Assembly (NCBI RefSeq): GCF_021172065.1
Contig: NZ_CP087880.1
Span: 989,111-1,053,110 of the forward strand
Direction: 5' to 3'
Source: Pseudocitrobacter corydidari
Lineage (GTDB): Bacteria; Pseudomonadota; Gammaproteobacteria; Enterobacterales; Enterobacteriaceae
Length of the DNA: 64,000 bases
Position 1 is the stretch's first letter; each line of letters begins with the position of its first letter. Shown here in pieces: positions 38,351-46,591 of this stretch. The notes beneath the pieces are model-generated. The model did no database searches, was not told where the DNA came from, and saw nothing but the letters and a program-made list of their open reading frames with translations. Made by a program: the position numbers and the translations under genes.

Positions 38351-39027
38351 TGCACTTCCTGAATATGTTTCTCTTCGATATCTACCCGTACATTGCGGGC
38401 TCAGTATTTCTGATTGGTAGCTGGCTGCGTTATGACTATGGTCAGTACACGTGGCGCGCGGCATCCAGCCAGATGCTGGATCGCAAAGGGATGAACGTGG
38501 CGTCGAACCTGTTCCACCTGGGGATTCTGGGTATTTTCGCCGGTCACTTCCTCGGGATGCTGACGCCGCACTGGATGTACGAAGCGTGGCTGCCGATTGA
38601 AGTGAAGCAGAAAATGGCGATGTTTGCCGGTGGCGCAAGCGGGGTACTGTGCCTGATTGGCGGCGTGATGCTGCTGAAACGCCGTCTGTTCAGCCCGCGC
38701 GTTCGTGCGACATCAACCGGGGCGGATATTCTGATTCTGACGCTGCTGGTGGTGCAGTGTGCGCTGGGTCTGCTGACCATTCCGTTCTCCGCGCAACATA
38801 TGGACGGTAGCGAGATGATGAAACTGGTGGGCTGGGCGCAATCGGTAGTGACCTTCCACGGCGGCGCATCTGCGCATCTGGACGGCGTGGCACTCATCTA
38901 CCGCGTGCACCTGGTGCTTGGCATGACGCTGTTCCTGCTGTTCCCGTTCTCGCGTCTGGTGCATATCTGGAGCGTGCCGGTGGAATATCTGACGCGTAAG
39001 TACCAGATTGTGCGTGCGCGCCACTAA
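38350..39027 (+). CDS. narI: Respiratory nitrate reductase A gamma subunit NarI
   Basis: Membrane cytochrome b subunit with five helices and two hemes, which oxidises quinol and anchors NarGH. It has 225 residues as in E. coli. Histidines positioned for heme ligation lie in helices around [16 protein letters not shown] and in the last helices ([22 protein letters not shown]). The start overlaps the narJ stop by one base (TAATG), preceded by GGAGG. Confidence 0.97.
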   Translation: MHFLNMFLFDIYPYIAGSVFLIGSWLRYDYGQYTWRAASSQMLDRKGMNVASNLFHLGILGIFAGHFLGMLTPHWMYEAWLPIEVKQKMAMFAGGASGVLCLIGGVMLLKRRLFSPRVRATSTGADILILTLLVVQCALGLLTIPFSAQHMDGSEMMKLVGWAQSVVTFHGGASAHLDGVALIYRVHLVLGMTLFLLFPFSRLVHIWSVPVEYLTRKYQIVRARH

Positions 39028-39047
39028 ACGCGGTTAGCATTGATGAC

Positions 39048-39073
39048 AAACCCTGCTTCGGCGGGGTTTTTTT
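39048..39073 (+). terminator. Rho-independent terminator of narGHJI
   Basis: CCCTGC-TTCG-GCGGGG hairpin (39051-39066) with a stable tetraloop and seven T residues, 20 bases after narI. Confidence 0.88.
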
Positions 39074-39076
39074 ATG

Positions 39077-39177
39077 GGCCCGGTGCGGTGTGAATTGTCG
39101 GATGGCGCTTCGCTTATCCGACCTACGGGCGGGGTGCATTTGTAGGCCCGGTAAACGCAGTGCCACCGGGCGGAAAT
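39077..39177. repeat. REP/BIME-type palindromic repeats after narI
   Basis: TCGGATGGCGCTTCGCTTATCCGA (positions 39098-39121) followed by CCTACGGGC, then TAGGCCCGGTAAACGCAGTG and CCACCGGGC, are the two inverted halves of an enterobacterial REP pair. Probably an mRNA 3' end or gyrase-related element. Confidence 0.75.
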
Positions 39178-39216
39178 GCGCTCGGAATAACAAACTTTGG
39201 GTTTTTCAGGAAGTGA

Positions 39217-39393
39217 TGGTGGTGGGGGAAGGATGACTCAGCGCTACGCGCTTCGCCCTTCGGGTCGTTGCCTGCGGCAACGCTTTCTCGCTACGCTCGA
39301 ATCGAACCTTGGTCGAAGCTTCTCGTCCTTCCCCGCATGGGCAGAACATAAAACGATATGGATAAGTTTGAAATGAGTTTTATCAGGAAGTGA
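39217..39393 (-). repeat. rttR-like 177-bp repeat behind the tRNA-Tyr genes
   Basis: The last 17-18 bases of tRNA-Tyr including CCA, plus 16 bases beyond, recur 177 bases downstream of the proximal tRNA gene. E. coli tyrT has 178-bp repeats that each begin with the tRNA 3' end and yield rttR RNA. One repeat interval is seen here. Its middle contains GC-rich hairpins (TGCCTGCGGCAACG region). Whether an RNA or the small Tpr protein is made cannot be told. Confidence 0.65.
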
Positions 39394-39478
<85 letters not shown>

Positions 39479-39512
39479 AGGGGTAATTCAAATTTTGAGG
39501 TAATGCTTGAGA

Positions 39513-39597
<85 letters not shown>

Positions 39598-39647
39598 ACG
39601 GGGTAATGCTTGGTACTGGCCTGCTTCCTTGTGGGGAAGCGGGGCGC

Positions 39648-39675
39648 ATCATATCAAATGACGCGCCGCTGTAAA
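39648..39675 (-). promoter_or_regulatory. Promoter of the tyrosine tRNA operon
   Basis: On the minus strand TTTACA (39675-39670) and TATGAT (39653-39648) are 16 bases apart, followed by a GC-rich discriminator GCGCCCCGC. It is the same as the classical E. coli tyrT stringent promoter by inspection. Confidence 0.88.
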
Positions 39676-39756
39676 GCTTTCGTTTGAATAAAATGAACCG
39701 TTTGCGTACTTTTCATCCGTAACGCGTTAAAGGCAACCAATTCATTTTATTAGTGA

Positions 39757-40599
39757 TTAAAGAATAATCGTCCGGTTGCCGTAGACGAACACGCGCTGGG
39801 CCAGCACCTGGTACAATGCGCGGCTTAATACATTCTTCTCGACGTCACGACCGGCGCGCATCATATCTTCCGCAGTATAGGTGTGATCAACGTGAATCAC
39901 GTCCTGCATGATGATCGGGCCTTCGTCGAGATTATCATTCACGTAATGCGCGGTGGCCCCGATGATCTTCACGCCGCGTTCGTAGGCCTGGTGATAAGGG
40001 CGAGCACCAATAAAGGCCGGCAGGAATGAGTGGTGAATATTGATAATTTTATTTGGGAAACGTGACACAAAGTTCGGCGTCAGGACGCGCATATATTTCG
40101 CCAGCACCACGTAATCCGGGTCGTGTGCGTCAATGGCATCGGCCATTTGCTGGTCGTGCTCATCGCGCGTCAGCCCTTCGTGGCTCACCAGCTGGAACGG
40201 AATATCAAAACGCTCAACCAGCGTGCGCAGGGTTTCATGGTTGCCAATCACCGCGGCAATTTCCACATCCAGACCACCGTAATTCGCTTTCATCAGCAAA
40301 TCACCCAGGCAGTGCGCCTCTTTGGTGACCAGAATAACGATACGGCGACGGCCTGCCGGGTTCAGCTCACGGATAGAACCTTCCGGTAATGCGCTGTCTA
40401 AATCTGCCAACAGCGTGACATCGTTAAATATGCCTTCCAGCTCGGTACGCATAAAAAAGCGTCCAGTACGGTGATCAACGAATTCATTGTTCTGCACGAT
40501 ATTCAGTTCATGCTTGTAACAAATATTGGTAATTCGTGCGATCAGGCCTTTTTGATCGGGGCAGATTGTGCGGAGAACTTTGCGTTGTAATGAGTGCAT
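39757..40599 (-). CDS. purU: Formyltetrahydrofolate deformylase
   Basis: Hydrolyses 10-formyl-THF to formate and THF, balancing one-carbon pools and supplying formate for PurT. It has 280 residues as in E. coli. An N-terminal ACT domain (RTICPDQKGLIARITNICYK) senses glycine/methionine. The formyltransferase-fold catalytic domain contains IHHSFLPAFIGARPYHQAYE with the catalytic N/H/D set (IINIHHSF, TAHYVNDNLDEGPI). Confidence 0.97.
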   Translation of the reverse strand: MHSLQRKVLRTICPDQKGLIARITNICYKHELNIVQNNEFVDHRTGRFFMRTELEGIFNDVTLLADLDSALPEGSIRELNPAGRRRIVILVTKEAHCLGDLLMKANYGGLDVEIAAVIGNHETLRTLVERFDIPFQLVSHEGLTRDEHDQQMADAIDAHDPDYVVLAKYMRVLTPNFVSRFPNKIINIHHSFLPAFIGARPYHQAYERGVKIIGATAHYVNDNLDEGPIIMQDVIHVDHTYTAEDMMRAGRDVEKNVLSRALYQVLAQRVFVYGNRTIIL

Positions 40600-40647
40600 T
40601 GCCGGGTAAATCCTGTTGATGATGTTTGCGAAACTGAGCGGGTCGAA

Positions 40648-41106
40648 TTACTGCCCGCAGCATTTTTTAAATTTTTTCCCTGAACCGCAAGGGCAGGGGT
40701 CATTGCGGCCAAATAGGGGGCGTGTGCCATCAATATAGTACCACTGACCGTTTTCTTTTAAGAATCTTGAACGCTCAATGATAGCGCCGTTCTTGTTATG
40801 GTCGTGAAAACGCGCCACGAAGCTCACAAAACCTTCGTCGCCGTGGGTGCCGTCTTCGGTCGCGAAGACGGTAAGCCCAAGCCATTGCGTTGTGGCAAAA
40901 CCGTTTTCAATATCCTGGCGATAATCGCCAGCCTGACAGGACGGATGCCAGGTTTTGATTAAATAATCTGCGTTTTTCATCACAAAAGCGCTGTAACGAG
41001 AGCGCATAAGGTGTGACGGCGTCGGTGCAACCTGTGCACCAGACAGATAACGTTGGCAACATGCGCTATACTCGACAGCGCTGCCACAGGGGCAAAGTTC
41101 AGACAA
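40648..41106 (-). CDS. ychJ: YchJ, SEC-C-motif zinc-binding protein
   Basis: A 152-residue protein of the UPF0225 family, the same length as E. coli when read from a TTG six bases after GGGAG; a second TTG 18 bases upstream gives extra residues not seen in the family. The N-terminal [15 protein letters not shown] and the C-terminal SEC-C motif [16 protein letters not shown] are zinc ligands. Function not established. Confidence 0.92.
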   Translation of the reverse strand: MSELCPCGSAVEYSACCQRYLSGAQVAPTPSHLMRSRYSAFVMKNADYLIKTWHPSCQAGDYRQDIENGFATTQWLGLTVFATEDGTHGDEGFVSFVARFHDHNKNGAIIERSRFLKENGQWYYIDGTRPLFGRNDPCPCGSGKKFKKCCGQ

Positions 41107-41217
41107 AATCGTCTCCCTGTACAATAATGAATGGCGCGATTGACGCCGGGTGGCACTATGTTAACCGAGCGGTGGCAATGTTGCCACGATGAAGCGAGAG
41201 GATGTCCACCGGTACGA

Positions 41218-42129
41218 ATGAGAAAAGTTAAAATTGGTTTGGCTTTGGGATCGGGCGCAGCGCGTGGCTGGTCCCACATTGGTGTCATTAAAGCACTACA
41301 GCAAATGGGAATTGAGATCGATATCGTTGCGGGTTGTTCCATCGGTTCGCTGGTGGGCGCAGCGTACGCCAGCAATCGTCTCCCCGCACTCGAAAAGTGG
41401 GTCTGCTCCTTTAGCTACTGGGATGTGCTGCGCCTGATGGATCTCTCCTGGCGTCGCGGCGGGTTGCTGCGCGGTGAGCGTGTGTTCAGTCACTACCGAC
41501 AGGTGATGCCCAACGATACCATTGAGCGTTGCGAAAAACGCTTTGCCGCCGTGGCGACGAATCTCAGTACCGGAAGAGAACTGTGGTTTACCAAAGGCGA
41601 TCTGCATATGGCCGTGCGCGCATCCTGCAGTATTCCTGGCCTGATGTCACCGGTGCTGCATAATGGCTACTGGCTGGTTGATGGCGCAGTGGTCAACCCC
41701 ATTCCCGTTTCGCTGACGCGCGCCCTCGGCGCGGATATCGTGATAGCCGTCGATTTGCAGCATGATGCGCATCTGATGCAGCAAGATTTAATGTCGGTCA
41801 ATATTCAGCCCGACCCGGAGGAGAGCGATAATCCCGATACGCTCTCCTGGCATGAGCGACTGCGTGTGCGTTTAGGCCGCGTAGCATCACGCCGCACCTC
41901 CGTGACGCCAACGGCGATGGAAATCATGTCCACCTCGATTCAGGTGCTGGAAAACCGTCTGAAACGTAACCGTATGGCGGGCGATCCACCGGATATCCTG
42001 ATTCAACCGTTTTGTCCGCAGATCTCAACACTGGATTTTCACCGAGCCTCTTCTGCAATTGCCGCAGGTCAGTTAGCGGTAGAAAAAAAGACAGATGAGC
42101 TCTTACCTTTAGTTCGTGCCTCAATTTGA
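41218..42129 (+). CDS. rssA: RssA, patatin-like phospholipase family protein
   Basis: A 303-residue patatin-domain protein next to rssB. It has the oxyanion loop LALGSGAARGWSHIG, nucleophile GxSxG in GCSIGSLVGAAY near residue 39, and the catalytic aspartate in DGAVVNPIP. The substrate is unknown. The ATG giving MRKVKIGLALGSG matches the E. coli N-terminus; the frame is open 29 codons further upstream but that extension is not family-like. No strong ribosome site is visible. Confidence 0.93.
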   Translation: MRKVKIGLALGSGAARGWSHIGVIKALQQMGIEIDIVAGCSIGSLVGAAYASNRLPALEKWVCSFSYWDVLRLMDLSWRRGGLLRGERVFSHYRQVMPNDTIERCEKRFAAVATNLSTGRELWFTKGDLHMAVRASCSIPGLMSPVLHNGYWLVDGAVVNPIPVSLTRALGADIVIAVDLQHDAHLMQQDLMSVNIQPDPEESDNPDTLSWHERLRVRLGRVASRRTSVTPTAMEIMSTSIQVLENRLKRNRMAGDPPDILIQPFCPQISTLDFHRASSAIAAGQLAVEKKTDELLPLVRASI

Positions 42130-42219
42130 GACACTTTTAAGACTACTTAAGCAAAATCTGACAGGCGATTGTGTGAATAGCATGCCACTATTTATTTATC
42201 GTCGGCCAGGGGAGATATC

Positions 42220-43233
42220 ATGACGCAGCCATTGGCGGGAAAACAGATCTTGATTGTTGAAGACGAACCCGTTTTCCGCTCCCTTCTGGATTCGTGGCTC
42301 TCTTCGCTGGGCGCTGAAACTTCGCTCGCACAGGACGGCGTGGCGGCGCTGGAGATCATGGAGACGCTCCAGCCTGACTTAATGATTTGCGATCTCGCTA
42401 TGCCGCGCATGAATGGCCTCACGCTGGTGGAGCATGTGCGCAACGGCGGGGCGAAATTACCGATTCTGGTCATATCGGCCACAGAAAATATGGCCGATAT
42501 CGCCAGGGCATTAAGGCTTGGCGTTCAGGATGTGCTGTTAAAGCCGGTAAAGGATTTGAACCGGTTGCGAGAAACCGTGTTTGCCTGCCTCTATCCCAAT
42601 ATGTTTAATTCGCGGGTAGAAGAGGAGGAGCGGTTATTCGAGGACTGGGACGCCCTGGTAAACAACCCGGCTGCTGCCGCTAAATTGTTGCAGGAGCTTC
42701 AACCGCCGGTACAGCAGGTTATCTCACACTGCCGTATTAATTATCGTCAATTAGTCCTCGCCGATAAACCCGGCCTGGTGCTGGATATTGCGCCGCTCTC
42801 AGAAAACGATCTCGCGTTTTACTGTCTTGATGTGACGCGTGCGGGAGATAATGGCGTATTAGCAGCACTGTTATTACGCTCGCTGTTCAATGGCCTGCTG
42901 CAGGAACAACTTTCCCACCAGGGGCAACGACTGCCAGAATTGCGTAGTCTGCTAAAACAGGTGAATCAGCTTTTGCGTCAGGCTAACCTGCCCGGTCAGT
43001 TTCCACTGCTGGTGGGGTATTATCACAGCGAGTTAAAAAATCTGATTCTGGTTTCAGCCGGGCTTAATGGCACATTAAATACCGGTGAACATCACATACA
43101 AATAAGCAATGGTGTGCCGTTAGGCACACTAGGCAATGCATACCTTAACCAAATTAGTCAGCGTTGCAGTTCCTGGCAGTGTCAGATTTGGGGAAATGGT
43201 GGGCGCTTGCGTTTAATGTTGTCTGCGGAATGA
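42220..43233 (+). CDS. rssB: RssB (SprE), adaptor for RpoS degradation
   Basis: Response regulator that delivers sigma-S to ClpXP and is countered by the Ira anti-adaptors. It has 337 residues. The receiver domain has D58 in LMICDLAMPRMNG. The C-terminal half is a degenerate PP2C-like effector domain (residues about 130-337) lacking phosphatase metal ligands, as in E. coli. Strong GGGGAG ribosome site. Confidence 0.96.
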   Translation: MTQPLAGKQILIVEDEPVFRSLLDSWLSSLGAETSLAQDGVAALEIMETLQPDLMICDLAMPRMNGLTLVEHVRNGGAKLPILVISATENMADIARALRLGVQDVLLKPVKDLNRLRETVFACLYPNMFNSRVEEEERLFEDWDALVNNPAAAAKLLQELQPPVQQVISHCRINYRQLVLADKPGLVLDIAPLSENDLAFYCLDVTRAGDNGVLAALLLRSLFNGLLQEQLSHQGQRLPELRSLLKQVNQLLRQANLPGQFPLLVGYYHSELKNLILVSAGLNGTLNTGEHHIQISNGVPLGTLGNAYLNQISQRCSSWQCQIWGNGGRLRLMLSAE

Positions 43234-43430
43234 GCAAACGCATTTTTCTCGCAGGATAGCTTTAGAAGCTTATCTTTCACGGTGGTACTATCAGCAGGTC
43301 TGATACGTATAAATCTTAATTCGAGGTCAGCGCGTCCTTTTCGGAGCAGCCCCACCTGGCTGTGATGATATACTCAACGCGTTATTAATTAACGAGCAAG
43401 TTCAAAGTTTGAACAGTTCAGGAGATTTGA

Positions 43431-44339
43431 ATGGCTGCCCTAAATTCGAAAGTGACTAAGGCCGTTATCCCGGTAGCGGGATTAGGTACCAGGATGTTAC
43501 CTGCTACGAAGGCAATTCCTAAGGAAATGCTGCCGCTGGTAGACAAACCATTAATTCAGTATGTGGTAAATGAATGTATCGCCGCAGGTATCACTGAAAT
43601 TGTGCTGGTCACTCACTCTTCCAAGAATTCGATTGAAAACCATTTTGACACCAGCTTCGAACTGGAAGCTATGCTGGAAAAACGCGTTAAGCGCCAGCTG
43701 CTGGAAGAAGTGCAATCTATTTGCCCGCCGCACGTAACGATTATGCAGGTGCGTCAGGGCCTGGCTAAAGGTCTGGGACACGCCGTATTATGCGCGCATC
43801 CAGTTGTGGGTGATGAGCCAGTCGCGGTTATTCTGCCGGACGTTATTCTGGATGAATTTGAATCCGATCTGTCTCAGGACAACCTGGCAGAAATGATCAA
43901 ACGCTTTGATGAAACAGGTTCAAGCCAGATTATGGTTGAGCCGGTTGAAGATGTTACCGCTTACGGCGTGGTTGACTGTAAAGGTGCTCCATTGGCACCG
44001 GGCGACAGCGTACCGATGGTTGGCGTGGTTGAGAAACCAAAAGCTGATGTCGCACCGTCTAACCTGGCTATCGTTGGGCGTTATGTCCTGAGCGCTGATA
44101 TTTGGCCGCTGCTGGCAAAAACGCCTCCGGGAGCCGGTGATGAAATTCAGCTGACCGATGCTATTGATATGCTGATCGAGAAAGAAACCGTTGAAGCCTA
44201 TCATATGAAAGGCAAAAGCCATGACTGCGGTAATAAACTGGGTTATATGCAGGCTTTCGTTGAATATGGCGTTCGTCATAAGACACTGGGTGAAGAATTC
44301 ACTGGGTGGCTTAAAGACACGCTGGGCGTAGCGAAGTAA
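43431..44339 (+). CDS. galU: UTP-glucose-1-phosphate uridylyltransferase
   Basis: Makes UDP-glucose for LPS, osmoregulated glucans, capsule, trehalose and galactose metabolism. It has 302 residues as in E. coli. Nucleotidyltransferase N-terminus [20 protein letters not shown] with the catalytic arginine; the EKPKAD block near residue 201 binds glucose-1-phosphate. Closed by a terminator. Confidence 0.97.
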   Translation: MAALNSKVTKAVIPVAGLGTRMLPATKAIPKEMLPLVDKPLIQYVVNECIAAGITEIVLVTHSSKNSIENHFDTSFELEAMLEKRVKRQLLEEVQSICPPHVTIMQVRQGLAKGLGHAVLCAHPVVGDEPVAVILPDVILDEFESDLSQDNLAEMIKRFDETGSSQIMVEPVEDVTAYGVVDCKGAPLAPGDSVPMVGVVEKPKADVAPSNLAIVGRYVLSADIWPLLAKTPPGAGDEIQLTDAIDMLIEKETVEAYHMKGKSHDCGNKLGYMQAFVEYGVRHKTLGEEFTGWLKDTLGVAK

Positions 44340-44356
44340 TTTATCGCTCGACCCTG

Positions 44357-44393
44357 AGCCGGGATACCGACCGTTCGGTAACCCGGCTTTTTT
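44357..44393 (+). terminator. Rho-independent terminator of galU
   Basis: AGCCGGG/CCCGGCT outer stem with a second inner stem (ACCGA/TCGGT) and six T residues. Confidence 0.88.
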
Positions 44394-44445
44394 ATTGCCG
44401 TGATTTACCAATGCGTAAAAAAACAGCAGGGCAGTAACCTACAGA

Positions 44446-44472
44446 TAAAAAAAATCCCGCCGGAGCGGGATT
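44446..44472 (-). terminator. Rho-independent terminator of hns
   Basis: AATCCCGC/GCGGGATT stem with a T tract on the minus strand, 18 bases past the hns stop. Confidence 0.9.
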
Positions 44473-44490
44473 CTTAAAGCAATTTCAGGA

Positions 44491-44904
44491 TTAGTCCTTG
44501 ATCAGGAAATCATCCAGAGATTTACCTTGCTCGTCCATTGCTTTTTTGATTACAGCAGGAGTACGACCCTGGCCGGTCCAGGTTTTCGTTTCGCCGTTTT
44601 CATCAACGTAGCTGTATTTAGCCGGACGCGCAGCGCGTTTTGCTTTGGTACCGGTTTTAGCAGCAGCAATGCTGTTCAGCAATTCGTTCGGATCAATGCC
44701 GTCAGCAATCAGCATTTCACGATATTGTTGCAGTTTACGAGTGCGTTCTTCAACTTCAGCCGCTGCCGCGTTTTCTTCTTCGCGACGCTCGTTAACAACA
44801 ACTTCTAATTTTTCCAGCATTTCTTCAAGCGTTTCAAGGGTGCATTCTCTTGCCTGCGCACGAAGAGTACGGATGTTGTTCAAAATTTTAAGTGCTTCGC
44901 TCAT
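44491..44904 (-). CDS. hns: Nucleoid-structuring protein H-NS
   Basis: Global silencer of AT-rich and horizontally acquired DNA. It has 137 residues, as in E. coli. An N-terminal coiled-coil oligomerisation domain (residues 1-80) and a flexible linker lead to the DNA-binding core [15 protein letters not shown] with the AT-hook-like QGR at about 112-114. Autoregulation is expected from the AT-rich DNA upstream. Confidence 0.98.
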   Translation of the reverse strand: MSEALKILNNIRTLRAQARECTLETLEEMLEKLEVVVNERREEENAAAAEVEERTRKLQQYREMLIADGIDPNELLNSIAAAKTGTKAKRAARPAKYSYVDENGETKTWTGQGRTPAVIKKAMDEQGKSLDDFLIKD

Positions 44905-44947
44905 TGTAGTATTCTCAAACTTATATTGGGGGTGGTTTGTTGAAGTA

Positions 44948-44976
44948 ATAATAGAGCGTTAAATTCAGTTGTGCAA
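44948..44976 (-). promoter_or_regulatory. hns promoter
   Basis: On the minus strand TTGCAC and TATTAT are 17 bases apart, 44 bases or more upstream of the hns start codon. The sequence around is AT-rich and suited to H-NS autoregulation. Confidence 0.7.
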
Positions 44977-45738
44977 TAGGGAGGAATGTAAGGAATTCAA
45001 AATAACGTGTTATTTGGTGCTTTTATTAATATCTAAAAGTTAAATTTTTAGTGCTGCTTCACAACTTTACCCGGTCTATTGTCGGGAAAGCCTGAACTAT
45101 AACATGCCGGAGAATGCAGTACGTCAGGACTGAAACGCAGGTGGCATATACTCCATATGGATAAATATCAACCTTATGTATTAGTTGGTCCGTATCAATT
45201 TTGTGCGCTTCTTTATAGGTTATGAATGGTTACTATGCTAAATCACACCTGAGGTGATACAGGATGACCGTTGCCCCTACGTGATAGTAACATTACTGAC
45301 CTGCCGACAGCGCCGGGATAATAACGAACTCATGTTGCCTTATGCCGAACACCTGATACAGAAGAAACGTAGCCGTTATTACCCCCAGTTTTCCTATTAA
45401 ATCCATAGTTATGACGATGTTATTTTCATGCTATTCAAATTGTCAGCAAACCTGTTGTAAGCCTTTCAGGTTGCTGTGGGAAGCTGTGCAGATTTTAACG
45501 ATATTTCTTATTTATTGATGTCGCTCTTATTTTTACTGAACACAGCCAGTTGAAGTTTGGTTGTCGGATTAATCGACGAGGCCGCATCTGTCGTGGCCTG
45601 GAAGCCAATATAGGTAATTTGTAACCTGCCGTGTCCTGTTTTAAGCAATGATTCATCATTCTTAATGTTTATGATAGTGACAGTTATACAAAAACCGCAT
45701 GTTTTGTATGCGCGAGCGTAGGGCAGGATAAAATATGG
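44977..45738. other. Long hns-tdk intergenic region without a convincing gene
   Basis: About 760 AT-rich bases. The only coding suggestions are a 48-codon frame at 45254-45400 (+, GTG start, or ATG at 45332 for 22 codons) and a 22-codon frame beginning at 45157. Neither has family resemblance that I recognise. No tRNA, repeat or strong hairpin terminator was seen. Confidence 0.5.
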
Positions 45739-45744
45739 TACACT
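45739..45744 (+). promoter_or_regulatory. Possible extended -10 promoter of tdk
   Basis: TGGTACACT is an extended -10 element without a clear -35, 40 bases before the tdk ATG. Confidence 0.4.
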
Positions 45745-45784
45745 GCCGGGGTCTGAAAACGTATTGATTAGGGTTTCGCGGCCA

Positions 45785-46414
45785 ATGGCACAACTTTATT
45801 TCTACTATTCTGCAATGAACGCGGGTAAGTCTACGGCGCTATTGCAGTCATCATACAATTACCAGGAACGTGGGATGCGTACCGTGGTTTATACCGCCGA
45901 AATTGATGACCGTTTCGGTGCTGGCAAAGTCAGTTCGCGTATCGGGCTCTCCTCGCCGGCAAAGCTGTTTAACCAGGGTAGTCAGCTCTTTGATGAAATC
46001 AGCGCTGAGAACGCGCGTGAGGCGGTTAACTGCGTGCTGGTGGACGAATGCCAGTTCCTGACGCGTCAACAGGTCTACGAGCTTTCTGACGTTGTCGATC
46101 AACTCGATATTCCTGTTTTATGCTATGGCTTACGTACTGACTTCCGCGGTGAGCTGTTTGGCGGCAGCCAGTATTTACTGGCTCTATCTGACAAGTTGGT
46201 GGAATTAAAAACGATTTGTTTCTGCGGCCGTAAAGCCAGCATGGTGTTGCGTCTTGATCAAGAAGGCCGCCCTTATAATGAAGGCGAGCAGGTGGTGATT
46301 GGCGGAAATGAGCGTTACGTCTCCGTCTGTCGTAAGCACTATAAAGAAGCGCTGGAGGAGGGCTCTCTGGCCGTTATTCAGGATAAGCACCGTCACTGCC
46401 GTCACCCTGCCTGA
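45785..46414 (+). CDS. tdk: Thymidine kinase
   Basis: Salvage enzyme that phosphorylates thymidine and deoxyuridine. The 209-residue type II kinase starts at ATG giving [16 protein letters not shown] (P-loop SAMNAGKST), seven codons inside a longer open frame. Walker B-like VLVDECQF and a zinc-ribbon lasso domain (CFCGRKAS ... CRKH near 152-188) are visible. The E. coli protein is 205 residues. Confidence 0.96.
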   Translation: MAQLYFYYSAMNAGKSTALLQSSYNYQERGMRTVVYTAEIDDRFGAGKVSSRIGLSSPAKLFNQGSQLFDEISAENAREAVNCVLVDECQFLTRQQVYELSDVVDQLDIPVLCYGLRTDFRGELFGGSQYLLALSDKLVELKTICFCGRKASMVLRLDQEGRPYNEGEQVVIGGNERYVSVCRKHYKEALEEGSLAVIQDKHRHCRHPA

Positions 46415-46531
46415 TTGCGCTCTCGCGCGTTCTCTGCTCACGTCTGCGGTTAATATGGCGTGAGTGGAGCCAATTCTTTAATACGATATTGATCCTTCTT
46501 TGACGCACTCGCGCGAGTTAACACGATAAGC

Positions 46532-46562
46532 AAAAAAAAAAGCCCCATTCTGCGATGGGGCT
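46532..46562 (-). terminator. Rho-independent terminator of adhE
   Basis: AGCCCCAT/ATGGGGCT stem with nine A on the plus strand (T run on minus), 30 bases beyond the adhE stop. It may also slow transcripts from tdk. Confidence 0.9.
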
Positions 46563-46591
46563 TGCTATCAGAGCGTTAGCTCAGCGGCTGA

